Source: a virus
IMG/VR virus record: IMGVR_UViG_3300029319_000184
Span: 1-35,986 of that record
DNA length: 35,986 nt
Reading direction: 5' to 3' (one strand)
Made by a program: the position numbers and the translations under genes. Each line of letters starts with the position of its first letter. Position 1 is the stretch's first letter. The notes under the pieces were generated by a model. The model made no database searches and was not told where the DNA came from. It worked only from the letters and a program-made list of their open reading frames with translations. Of the stretch, positions 9,450 through 16,392 are shown piece after piece.

Positions 9450-10367
9450 ATGAGTAAACGATCAACCACCACGGGAAACTTCAGTCATACCAGTTTGGGT
9501 AGGAACTGGCATGCTCGTAAAGGTTGGCGTCGATTCTTTTTCAGTGACTCCCGTTGTAGGCTGCAAAATGATCAAGGCGTAACTGTAGGCGGTAATCCTG
9601 CTGCGCCTTGCTCAGTAGATGAAAGTTCAGGCAACACGGTATTTACTTTCCTTTCAGGTCATAGTGGTGCGATAGCGGGGGGGTTCAGTCTCGACGGTCT
9701 CGTCGCCGGAATGCCCCTACTTACGGATGAAGGCAGTGTTCTTACGTTCGATAAACCGTTTGTGCTGAAAACAATGATTGAGTTGATTTCAATCAGTGGT
9801 GATCATTCTGATACGGACGAGGGTTCGTCAAACGCGCCACAGTTTAGAACGCATCCTCAAGTTACGATGGGCTTGACAGAAGAGACTGGTGTGGACTTTG
9901 CTAGCGACTCTGCGAGACACGTTGGTTCTGGTGTACGTATTAATGCGCGAAACCGTCAAAGCGAGACCGTGGGTGAGGACGCAAAGTATCTTATTGAAAC
10001 GTTAGCTACTGGCGGCTCCGGTCAGGTTGCTTCGACTGTTAGTTCTGACAATTGCATTCTTTATATATCTGAGTTTCACATTGGTCCCGACATGGCTACG
10101 TCAACCAACAATACCAGAGTTTTTCGGCAGTGCTTCAAAGCTTCTGGAGATAACTATGTCATACCTGTGGCTGCTTTGACGGACGTAGACACAAACGCAA
10201 ATCAAGGGTTTGATAGCGGCAGCACACCAGTAACCCTGTATGCCGCCGTTCAAGATAAACGAACAGATGCCTTTAGTGGAAACACTCCATGTGTTTTAAC
10301 GTGCCGACTTTGGTACATGGTAGAAGCTGATTACTACAACGGATTTGGTGGGAGCGGGACAGCATGA
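9450..10367 (+). CDS. Virion-type protein, paralogue A of tandem pair (305 aa)
   Basis: The N-terminus is basic and aromatic (Trp-His-Ala-Arg-Lys-Gly-Trp-Arg-Arg), then the protein becomes beta-rich. It shares architecture with the next gene: an early basic segment, Val-Phe/Val-Thr-Phe, a Pro-Phe-x-Leu-Lys strand (near 105), a Gly-Asp turn, a late Cys-Arg-Leu-(Trp/Arg)-Tyr strand, and a C-terminal Gly-Gly-Ser-Gly-Thr. The pair probably arose by tandem duplication. The ribosome site is weak. The start of the next gene overlaps the stop by four bases. The role is presumably virion surface or fibre, and the family is not recognised. Confidence 0.55.
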   Translation: MSKRSTTTGNFSHTSLGRNWHARKGWRRFFFSDSRCRLQNDQGVTVGGNPAAPCSVDESSGNTVFTFLSGHSGAIAGGFSLDGLVAGMPLLTDEGSVLTFDKPFVLKTMIELISISGDHSDTDEGSSNAPQFRTHPQVTMGLTEETGVDFASDSARHVGSGVRINARNRQSETVGEDAKYLIETLATGGSGQVASTVSSDNCILYISEFHIGPDMATSTNNTRVFRQCFKASGDNYVIPVAALTDVDTNANQGFDSGSTPVTLYAAVQDKRTDAFSGNTPCVLTCRLWYMVEADYYNGFGGSGTA

Positions 10368-11206
10368 ACCGAGTGCCAGGGGCTATCACTAATCTTGGGG
10401 TTGGCATGCGAAGGCGCAAACATTTGGGTTGGCGCACGTTTGACCTTAAAGCGCCAGACGTTGTGGCAGAAGACCCAAATGGTCATATTGCATCAGCAGC
10501 AACGACAGGCGGCAACTCGGTGGTCACGTTTGCTACGGCTTGTAGCCATACAACAAACGATGGCATAGACATGGCTGTCTTTGGTGTCCCTCTGACAAAC
10601 AACTACGGCGACCCAGTAAAATTTACCACACCGTTTTCTCTAAAATTTCAAATTGAATTTATTGGTTGCACTGGCGATTACCTCGGCAACAGCCAACCAG
10701 TGCCTTGCTTCGGCATGGGGATTGGCCAAAACGCATCTGATTTTGACAACACAAACAACCACTTTTTGATGCAGGGATATAAGCTTAACTCTTCCGCAGA
10801 TCCCCCCACATTGAGGATGTACAACAATCGATCTAGCGGCGAAACTGGTCAGACCGTGAACACCGGATCTTCAATGAACGCTGGACACGGGTTGCAGCAT
10901 TCAACGATCTATGTTGGTCCAGCTGTCGGATCGAATAGAGACTCAGAAAGCGTTTCAATCATTTCGAACGCAACGCAATATGCTTCTAACTCCTACCAAC
11001 AAGTAAGTACGCCGACTGGCTTAAAATACGACTTCAACCTGTCGTCTACGTTTGACTCAGATAACCAGATTTACTTGTACGCATTTTTTGGCACAAACGA
11101 CGCAACCTACGATTTTAGTAGTAGCGGCACTGTGCCCGTACTTACTTGCAGATTACGGTATTTAATTACGTCCGATCCCGGTGGATGGGGAGGCAGTGGA
11201 ACATGA
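10364..11206 (+). CDS. Virion-type protein, paralogue B of tandem pair (280 aa)
   Basis: The ATG overlaps the preceding TGA (ATGA). The product has the same plan as the 9450 product: a basic N-terminus with Arg-Arg-Arg-Lys, a Pro-Phe-Ser-Leu-Lys-Phe strand near residue 88, and a C-terminal Cys-Arg-Leu-Arg-Tyr strand followed by Gly-Gly-Ser-Gly-Thr. The middles differ strongly, as expected of paralogues under different selection. It is soluble and rich in Asn, Ser and Thr. The 9450 and 10364 products may form a mixed assembly, which is inference. Confidence 0.55.
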   Translation: MNRVPGAITNLGVGMRRRKHLGWRTFDLKAPDVVAEDPNGHIASAATTGGNSVVTFATACSHTTNDGIDMAVFGVPLTNNYGDPVKFTTPFSLKFQIEFIGCTGDYLGNSQPVPCFGMGIGQNASDFDNTNNHFLMQGYKLNSSADPPTLRMYNNRSSGETGQTVNTGSSMNAGHGLQHSTIYVGPAVGSNRDSESVSIISNATQYASNSYQQVSTPTGLKYDFNLSSTFDSDNQIYLYAFFGTNDATYDFSSSGTVPVLTCRLRYLITSDPGGWGGSGT

Positions 11207-11406
11207 CACCTGATGACATTAACAACTCTCAAACCACAGCGCGTATTGACAGTGGCGAAACTTCACAAAGAGTAGATGGAGTTACTACAGCTTGGGATGA
11301 AACCATTATTAGTGCGAAAATAGAGCAACCCATCTGGGATGCTGCTTTGGCGTCTGCTGATGATGCTCTCGTCTTAGTACAATGGCTCGAATCGCTTAGA
11401 CCTTAG
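11203..11406 (+). CDS. Small acidic protein (67 aa)
   Basis: The start is placed at the ATG that overlaps the 10364 stop (ATGA), because the longer in-frame alternative would overlap that gene by about 60 bases. The 67-residue acidic protein has a helical C-terminal half ending in Trp-Leu-Glu-Ser-Leu-Arg-Pro. It is not recognised. Overlap on the left and a nine-base gap on the right place it in the late operon. Confidence 0.5.
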   Translation: MTPDDINNSQTTARIDSGETSQRVDGVTTAWDETIISAKIEQPIWDAALASADDALVLVQWLESLRP

Positions 11407-11414
11407 GAGACATC

Positions 11415-11606
11415 ATGCAATCTTTTATCGACAAACTCTTTTGCTCACAGAAGCGCGTTTCTTGGCGTCGTCTTGCTGTGCTTATTCTTGGCACGGGACT
11501 GCTTGCCGCAGGTATGCTAGAGTCTGACCAGTGGCTTTACCTTAGTCTTGCTTACATTGCTGGCGACTCCGCCGAAAAGGCAATGAGCGCAATCTCAAAA
11601 AAGTAG
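11415..11606 (+). CDS. Small membrane protein, holin-like candidate (63 aa)
   Basis: The preceding TAG is part of a TAGGAG ribosome site. A basic N-terminus (Lys-Arg...Arg-Arg) precedes a hydrophobic segment at residues 20-34. A second, shorter segment (residues 40-51) and a Gly-Asp-Ser-Ala-Glu-Lys tail follow. Two short membrane segments in about 60 residues suit a holin, but no family signature is certain. Position between virion genes and the lysis-type block is compatible with either a holin or a minor membrane protein. Confidence 0.45.
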   Translation: MQSFIDKLFCSQKRVSWRRLAVLILGTGLLAAGMLESDQWLYLSLAYIAGDSAEKAMSAISKK

Positions 11607-11615
11607 GGGTACAAC

Positions 11616-12005
11616 ATGGCTAATGGAATGAAAAGTGGTGGATACGACCCAAACAAGCCGTTGCCGGATGCAACAATTCCGGCACTTCAGAAAGGTGGTG
11701 GAGGAGCTTCTACCGTCCCGACTGGTCCTGCTGTTTCACCTAGACCAAGAACGATGGGTGGGGTCGCTACAACAGCGCCCACCACGCCTCCGACAGGCAC
11801 CACTACAGGCTCCAAGTCTACCGCACAAACGATTATTGACGATCTTCGAAAGTTGCAAATCAGTGATGCTGAAAGTGATGCTCAAGACCAAATGCTGATG
11901 GACTATCTTAATCGGGAAACAACGAGCCCAGACAAGAAAGATCCTATGGTATTCAAGCCCGGTGGCACAGCCAATAAGAAGGATATGGAGCTGCCTAAGA
12001 AATGA
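11616..12005 (+). CDS. Pro/Thr/Gly-rich low-complexity protein (129 aa)
   Basis: Residues 1-70 are low complexity, rich in Pro, Thr, Gly and Ala. Residues 70-105 are a charged helix-forming segment with Asp-Asp-Leu-Arg-Lys-Leu, and the tail is Lys-rich. It is probably disordered at the N-terminus. It is not recognised. The next gene begins inside its stop (ATGA at 12002), so the two are translationally coupled. Confidence 0.5.
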   Translation: MANGMKSGGYDPNKPLPDATIPALQKGGGGASTVPTGPAVSPRPRTMGGVATTAPTTPPTGTTTGSKSTAQTIIDDLRKLQISDAESDAQDQMLMDYLNRETTSPDKKDPMVFKPGGTANKKDMELPKK

Positions 12006-12367
12006 GTTTAAGCGCTACCGGATTTGATGACGCTCTTGAGCATAAAATTATTCATGAGACCGCATCAACAAACAGCATTAACACCAATGTCGCTACGACA
12101 GAGGGTAGACTGTTTTCCGTCAAGATGGTCAACGGATCATCAAGCGCAGCGTATTTGAAAGTATTTGACGCTGAGAACCCTGTTCTTGGTACAACCTCTC
12201 CGTTTCTTGTACTTCCGGTAGCTGGTAGCGCCACAGGTTTTTATTCAATTCCTGGCGGCTTATCGTTTACCTCACTTAGTTTTGCATGCACCCTAAACCC
12301 AAATCCCTTGGACACAACCGCGCCATCTGGAAATACTGTTGCCGTCACGCTAGTATGTGGTGAGTAA
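12002..12367 (+). CDS. Small virion-type protein, cassette gene 1 (121 aa)
   Basis: This is a member of the roughly 120-residue beta-rich family. It has a variable N-terminal third, then Ser-Val-Lys-Met-Val-Asn, a Tyr-Leu-Lys-Val strand, an Ile-Pro-Gly-Gly turn, Leu-Ser-Phe-x-Cys, and a final Asp-Thr...Pro-(Ser/Gly)-Gly...Val strand. The closest relative in the window is the 21577 product, which shares the Cys strand and the Asp-Thr...Pro-Gly end. It is followed two bases later by 12370. The same gene order is repeated at 21577/21954. Confidence 0.55.
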   Translation: MSLSATGFDDALEHKIIHETASTNSINTNVATTEGRLFSVKMVNGSSSAAYLKVFDAENPVLGTTSPFLVLPVAGSATGFYSIPGGLSFTSLSFACTLNPNPLDTTAPSGNTVAVTLVCGE

Positions 12368-12369
12368 TC

Positions 12370-12765
12370 ATGGCTTCTACAACAACATCTACAATCGCAT
12401 CACTGGGTGGAAAGCTTGTTGTAGACCTGTCTGTCTCTGCAAACGACCAGAGCGGCGTAAACAACAACGTTACGGCAGGCACTAGCGGTTCAATTTATTT
12501 GATTGAAATTAGCAATCCTGGGTCTGAACCGTTGTATGTGAAAATACGAGATGCATCCAGCGCCGTACCAAGCACATCCACTGCGAATGGCAACGGAACC
12601 CCACACATGATGTTGTACTGTCCAGCTTATGGCAGTACCTCATACGCAATACCGGGAGGATTTGCTTACTCTTCTGGGTTGTCATTTTGGGCCTCAACTT
12701 CAGCATCAGTTGGTTCCAACTCTAGTCCATCTTCGTCATCAATCGTTAGGATTGCTTGCTCATGA
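12370..12765 (+). CDS. Small virion-type protein, cassette gene 2 (131 aa)
   Basis: The N-terminus begins Met-Ala then Thr-Thr-Ser-Thr-Ile, as in the 21954 product. Both then carry Ile-Tyr...Glu, Asn-Pro, Pro-(Leu/Val)-Tyr-Val-(Lys/Arg), Ser-Thr-Ser-Thr and Trp-Ala-Ser-Thr in the same order. Serine and threonine are very abundant, with no membrane segment. It is probably a virion surface protein, inferred from its position in the late block. The next gene starts inside its stop (ATGA at 12762). Confidence 0.55.
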   Translation: MASTTTSTIASLGGKLVVDLSVSANDQSGVNNNVTAGTSGSIYLIEISNPGSEPLYVKIRDASSAVPSTSTANGNGTPHMMLYCPAYGSTSYAIPGGFAYSSGLSFWASTSASVGSNSSPSSSSIVRIACS

Positions 12766-13004
12766 AGAAAGTTTGGGCAATTGTTGTCACTGTTATTGCT
12801 GGGCTACTGGCTATTTTATTGGGTAAGAAGCGCCCTGCTATCAAGAAAAAAACAACAGATGCGCCTAAGAATACAGCGTCTGAAGTCGCACAGGATGCTG
12901 TTCAAGAGTCATTTGAAGAGGCTGTAGATCGAATCAAATCCGCTACCGATGGTGACTCTGCTGCTGATGATCTTGCTGATCTTGGCAACGCGAGACGACG
13001 ATGA
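12762..13004 (+). CDS. Single-pass membrane protein (80 aa)
   Basis: The start is at the ATG overlapping the previous TGA; a TTG six bases earlier is in frame but less likely. One membrane segment spans residues 4-21. It is followed by a Lys-rich stretch (22-32) and an acidic helical tail ending in Arg-Arg-Arg. The positive charges after the segment suggest that the tail stays in the cytoplasm. It is the first gene of the overlapped membrane/lysis block. The family is not recognised, and holin-related or antiholin roles are possible. Confidence 0.5.
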   Translation: MKKVWAIVVTVIAGLLAILLGKKRPAIKKKTTDAPKNTASEVAQDAVQESFEEAVDRIKSATDGDSAADDLADLGNARRR

Positions 13005-13447
13005 CGATCGCGACCCTCCTTTTCCTTGGTATGGCATGGGCGTCTGATCCAATTCAAAGGCCAGAGGCCCCAAAACCATTGGACGGAGAGTGCCCAAAGG
13101 TTTACTCAATAAATGAGGGTCAGCCACTTCCATCTCCGGTTGTTTCTCCGTCTGGAAATGCAGGTTGCTCGGCGGTGGCTGTCCCTCTTTCTCAGTTTTC
13201 AGACCTACTTCAAACAGAGGAGTGGGGTAAGGCGCTGTACAGCCAGTACAAAATTAAAGTTGCTGAACTTGAAATGGAACGAGATTGGTACAAAGTAAAG
13301 CTTGATGCTGAGCTAAAACCAAAACCATGGGTTGAAAGACCGTCAACTCAACGCTGGCTTGGCAGGCTTGAAACAATATTGATAGTAGGGGTTGTGTCTG
13401 CCGGGTTAGGCACTACTTACTATTACACATCAGGAGCATCGAAATGA
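13001..13447 (+). CDS. Exported protein with C-terminal membrane anchor (148 aa)
   Basis: A short signal-like segment (residues 1-15, ending Ala-Trp-Ala-Ser) is followed by a Pro-rich region with Cys31 and Cys56, which could form a disulfide. A charged helical region follows (65-105), then a C-terminal membrane segment (124-141). An exported body with a C-terminal anchor is the topology of unimolecular spanins, but no lipobox cysteine is present, so that role is only a suggestion. ATGA overlaps link it on both sides. It lies two genes before the putative lytic enzyme. Confidence 0.5.
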   Translation: MTIATLLFLGMAWASDPIQRPEAPKPLDGECPKVYSINEGQPLPSPVVSPSGNAGCSAVAVPLSQFSDLLQTEEWGKALYSQYKIKVAELEMERDWYKVKLDAELKPKPWVERPSTQRWLGRLETILIVGVVSAGLGTTYYYTSGASK

Positions 13448-13731
13448 ATATGAAAGAATGGGTAGTTCCTGGGATTACTGTAGTTTTTGCTGCTGGTATT
13501 TCTTTTGCCTCTCTTGAGTCAGCGGCTCAAGATGTTGAGGACATTGACAAGCGTGTAGAAGTTCTGGAGTCTAAGTCTGGCAAGCAAGAGTTGGTTGATC
13601 TTAAGATTGAAGGCGTTGAAAAACGTCTCGATAAGATGGAAGACTTGATGGCTAAAATGCTCGAGGTGCAACAGCAACAGGCAATCAATCAAGCGAAGAT
13701 TTGTTCTGCAACCAACGCGGACTGCGACTAA
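13444..13731 (+). CDS. Membrane-anchored coiled-coil protein (95 aa)
   Basis: AGGAG lies seven bases before the start, and the ATG overlaps the preceding stop. A hydrophobic segment at residues 6-23 is either a signal peptide or an anchor. Residues 30-80 are a strongly charged heptad-like coiled coil, and the tail holds two Cys (87 and 94). This is the general shape of an inner-membrane spanin subunit. Other possibilities are a periplasmic adaptor or a virion-associated coiled coil. Its TAA overlaps the start of the next gene (TAATG). Confidence 0.5.
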   Translation: MNMKEWVVPGITVVFAAGISFASLESAAQDVEDIDKRVEVLESKSGKQELVDLKIEGVEKRLDKMEDLMAKMLEVQQQQAINQAKICSATNADCD

Positions 13732-14306
13732 TGCGGCCCATTCTTTTAGATTATGTGGCCTCGTTGGGGCATACAGTATTCGAGAAAGGTGATTACAACC
13801 TGAACATCATCGGCATCCGAAGCCGTGATCACCAAGCAAACAGCTTTGATGACCGCATGTGTGTCGTGTTCCGTGATGAGCAAGGCTGGATTACCCGTAC
13901 ATGGGAATGCACAACTGAGCCTGGAAAGTATTGGCTTGAAAATCCCACCAACGTAAACGGAACTGCTATCCTTGTGCCTGGACAGTACCGGTCTGTTTGG
14001 AAGATTGACAAGCACCAGGGGAAGTACGATGCGCTCTGCCAAAGGAACGGCACGGTCAAGGTTTACCGAGACGACAATAAAGACGACATTATTGATCTTG
14101 ATGTACAGTCTATTACTGAAGGCTATTATGGCATCAATATCCACAAAGCTGGATCAGCGTCTACGCAGGTAGATAAGTGGTCAGCAGGATGCCAAGTATT
14201 TAGCCACAGTAAGGACTTTGAAGAGTTCATGAGCATTTGCTACGCAGCAAGGGAGAAGTGGGGTAACAGCTTTACGTACACGCTTATTGATGAACCGGAG
14301 TTCTAA
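13731..14306 (+). CDS. L,D-transpeptidase-like cysteine enzyme, candidate endolysin (191 aa)
   Basis: The start is the ATG in TAATG at 13731; an upstream TTG is in frame but lies inside the previous gene. Residues 134-156 hold Gly-Ile-Asn-Ile-His138-Lys-Ala-Gly and, after a short loop, Trp-Ser-Ala-Gly-Cys154-Gln-Val. The His...Ser-x-Gly-Cys arrangement is that of the YkuD/L,D-transpeptidase active site. There the Cys attacks the peptidoglycan stem peptide and the His activates it. The HGC of classical enzymes is AGC here, so specificity may differ. No signal peptide is present, so release would need a holin. In this setting cell-wall cleavage during lysis is the likely job, though wall modification is possible. 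Confidence 0.55.
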   Translation: MRPILLDYVASLGHTVFEKGDYNLNIIGIRSRDHQANSFDDRMCVVFRDEQGWITRTWECTTEPGKYWLENPTNVNGTAILVPGQYRSVWKIDKHQGKYDALCQRNGTVKVYRDDNKDDIIDLDVQSITEGYYGINIHKAGSASTQVDKWSAGCQVFSHSKDFEEFMSICYAAREKWGNSFTYTLIDEPEF

Positions 14307-14614
14307 TGGAAGCGTTGCTGGAATCCCTTGTCGCGGATGGACACTTAGGTGTATTTGCTGCATTTCTAATCTATCAATTTTTTACGATGCAAAAGCGTCT
14401 AGATAAATTGGTAGAAGGGTTTCAGGAGCAGCTAGATCAAATACGTAAAGAGTATGATGATCGCACAGAAAAGATGAGAGAGCGGTACGACAGAGTCATT
14501 CAGGAGTATCGAGACAATAATGACAATCAATCTAAAGACTTTCTGATCGCTAGAACCAAGGTTCACAATGACATCGTGTCCAAACTTGATCGTATTTTAG
14601 ATCGGGGAAAGTAA
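14306..14614 (+). CDS. Membrane-anchored coiled-coil protein, holin/spanin candidate (102 aa)
   Basis: The start overlaps the previous TAA (TAATG). A hydrophobic segment (residues 13-28) follows an acidic N-terminus. The rest is a highly charged helix with heptad-like spacing, rich in Glu, Arg, Lys and Asp. A short anchor followed by Met-Gln-Lys-Arg and a long charged helix recalls BhlA/UviB-type holin-like proteins and inner-membrane spanins, and I cannot choose between them. It is the last gene of the + strand block and ends three bases before a strong hairpin. Confidence 0.5.
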   Translation: MEALLESLVADGHLGVFAAFLIYQFFTMQKRLDKLVEGFQEQLDQIRKEYDDRTEKMRERYDRVIQEYRDNNDNQSKDFLIARTKVHNDIVSKLDRILDRGK

Positions 14615-14616
14615 AA

Positions 14617-14646
14617 CCCCACTTGAGTCGTGACTCTCAAGTGGGG
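14617..14646. terminator. Bidirectional terminator between converging blocks
   Basis: CCCCACTTGAG (14617-14627) and CTCAAGTGGGG (14636-14646) form an 11-base-pair perfect stem with an 8-base loop. Read on the minus strand, the stem is followed by TTTT, a good intrinsic terminator for the leftward genes. On the + strand the following T-run is weak (CTTTAA), but the stem sits directly after the 14614 stop. Confidence 0.75.
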
Positions 14647-14821
14647 CCAGCTTTAATCCACGGGATTAAATTGATCTCGGACCATCCAAGATCAAATTTG
14701 TGAACCACTACCAAAAAGTGGATTAAGTCTAAATAGCCCTATCACATGCCCCTAAACCCCCCTGGCGGTAGGAACCACAGCCCATGCTGTTTTGTGGCGT
14801 GCCAAGGGGGCAAGGGGGGAC
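14647..14821. other. Intergenic region with further hairpins
   Basis: No gene is visible. A second perfect stem, TTTAATCC/GGATTAAA (14652-14670, 3-base loop), is followed by TTGATCT/AGATCAA (14671-14695). Further on, C-rich and G-rich runs face each other near 14756 and 14808. The stacked hairpins lie between convergent transcripts and may reinforce termination. Confidence 0.5.
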
Positions 14822-15496
14822 TTATCCCTCAAATCCATCAGCGAGATCGTCAACGTCGTCTTGCTGTGGTTCAGGGGTAGGCTTTGGCTCTGCTTGAGCG
14901 GTCTTCTTGTTGACCATGTCAGCAGCCATAACCTGAATAAATTGCTTCATGAGATCCTTGAGTTCCTCATCCCCAGAAGCCTCGGTCTTCTTTGTGATCG
15001 CCTCTACAAGCTCTTTGTTGTTGTCGGCAACATTTACGTTCACATCAATCGCGGGGACTCCGTTTGTATAGCGAAGCTCTTGACCGTTTTCGGAATCTAC
15101 AAACTTGCAAGCAACCACAATGGTTTCTTGATTGTTCTTGTTCATGCGAATGTCGGCTTCATACTCCATCAAGACCCACTCACCGTTTGGCTGAGAGTTT
15201 CGGATGTTCTTGACCATGTATGTGATCGTGTCTTCGCAGATCTCCTTCCAGGCCTTTTGGTCAACGTGACCCATAACTCCCTCAAGAGGCCACTCTGCCT
15301 TCCGCAGTCGAGTTCGGAAGTCCTTAAAATCCTTCCTTGACTTCTTGTCCAAAGACCTCGATTCGTACACTTCTCGAATAATCGACATGAAGTCGGTAGA
15401 CTTGATCATCTTCGGCGGGCCCTGCTTTGTGCCTGCCGTCTCATGCATCTTAAGTTTGTTTTTGCCGTTTTCTGCGATTTGATCAATGAGTGACAT
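14822..15496 (-). CDS. Unknown protein of the recombination operon (224 aa)
   Basis: This is the last gene of the operon, eight bases after recT, with AGGAG just before the start. The product is soluble and charged. Residues 50-190 look folded. Residues 195-224 are Pro/Gln-rich and end in an acidic tail (Asp-Asp-Val-Asp-Asp-Leu-Ala-Asp-Gly-Phe). Such tails occur on SSB-type and replisome-binding proteins. The family is not recognised. Being last in an exonuclease/RecT operon suggests an accessory recombination role, which is inference. Confidence 0.55.
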   Translation of the reverse strand: MSLIDQIAENGKNKLKMHETAGTKQGPPKMIKSTDFMSIIREVYESRSLDKKSRKDFKDFRTRLRKAEWPLEGVMGHVDQKAWKEICEDTITYMVKNIRNSQPNGEWVLMEYEADIRMNKNNQETIVVACKFVDSENGQELRYTNGVPAIDVNVNVADNNKELVEAITKKTEASGDEELKDLMKQFIQVMAADMVNKKTAQAEPKPTPEPQQDDVDDLADGFEG

Positions 15497-15504
15497 TCAT
15501 TCTC

Positions 15505-16392
15505 CTACTCAGTGAAGTCTTCTTCTGGCTCGGGAAGATTATTTTCTTTGGCCTTTTCAACCAAGTCTTTAACCTTCGATTTCCGCCGCCCCTTTGGTTT
15601 TTCGTCCGGTTGGACATCTATAACGTTCTGTTCGATTGTAACACCATTGGCGGACGAAACACTATTGTCGTCAATATTTTGGTCAGACCATGAGTCTTCC
15701 TCAAAGTCTGACTTGATGTCGTGGGCGAGAACTTCCTGAGTTTTTGGTGTAAGTGGAAGGTACTTGCAGATACGTCGAATAACGGTCTTGCGCCACATTT
15801 CCTCAGTGTGTTGTGACCATGGTCCACTGTCTGGGCTTCTCGAAGATTGCCTGATTTTATTGATCTGGTCTTTCCGCATAACCTCAACTTGGCGCTGTCC
15901 GTCTTTGTAGAAGCACACAGCGTAGGCCAAAAGCATGTCGCCAGGGTCTTGGTAGCATTTTTTGTGTTTGAGTATCTCCCCATGCTCAAGGTCAAATGAA
16001 TGCTCAAACTCGTCGTTCTCGTAAACAATCTCGGCTTTAAAGTGAGCCACCTCGCCAGACCTTTTCACCAAGTCCATTAGGCCAGTATATTCAATCCAAA
16101 GCTCAGCATCGTAGCACTTTGCTCGTTTGTTCCACATGGGCACCAGAGAGGCCCTGTGCAGTGCCCCGCCACCGATAAGGTCAAGTTCGCAAGCCTTTGC
16201 TAAAGCCAAGTACACAGAGGTAGGGGAGCACTGAACAAGTCTTTCATTTTTTGCTGCCTCCATCATTGCGATGCGGATGATTCGGTCCACGTCTGCGCCT
16301 TTCGGTGCAATTTGTGTGAGGCTGTTTTTCTTTGTGCCAAGAAACTGGTTTAGTGCTGTAAGTTGGTCTCTTCGGCTAATTGCTGTCGTCAT
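15505..16392 (-). CDS. recT: RecT-family single-strand annealing recombinase (295 aa)
   Basis: The product resembles RecT. After an N-terminal helix, it has Pro-Thr-Ser-Val-Tyr-Leu-Ala and an Ala-Cys-Glu-Leu-Asp-Leu-Ile segment near residue 70. Then come Ala-Leu-His-Arg-Ala-Ser-Leu-Val-Pro-Met and Leu-Trp-Ile-Glu-Tyr-Thr-Gly-Leu, followed by the Met-Trp-Arg-Lys-Thr-Val-Ile-Arg-Arg segment near 205. RecT proteins anneal complementary strands exposed by a partner exonuclease. I chose the ATG at 16392 because GGAG lies seven bases upstream; the longer frame begins deep inside the exonuclease gene. It overlaps the exonuclease end by 17 bases, so coupling is likely. The C-terminal 60 residues are a Lys-rich then acidic tail. 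Confidence 0.88.
   Translation of the reverse strand: MTTAISRRDQLTALNQFLGTKKNSLTQIAPKGADVDRIIRIAMMEAAKNERLVQCSPTSVYLALAKACELDLIGGGALHRASLVPMWNKRAKCYDAELWIEYTGLMDLVKRSGEVAHFKAEIVYENDEFEHSFDLEHGEILKHKKCYQDPGDMLLAYAVCFYKDGQRQVEVMRKDQINKIRQSSRSPDSGPWSQHTEEMWRKTVIRRICKYLPLTPKTQEVLAHDIKSDFEEDSWSDQNIDDNSVSSANGVTIEQNVIDVQPDEKPKGRRKSKVKDLVEKAKENNLPEPEEDFTE

Noticed and set aside
14792-15340. 182-codon + strand frame antisense to the 14822 gene
   Set aside because: Leu/Val-rich composition typical of an antisense shadow, no ribosome site, and it runs through the terminator side of a real gene.
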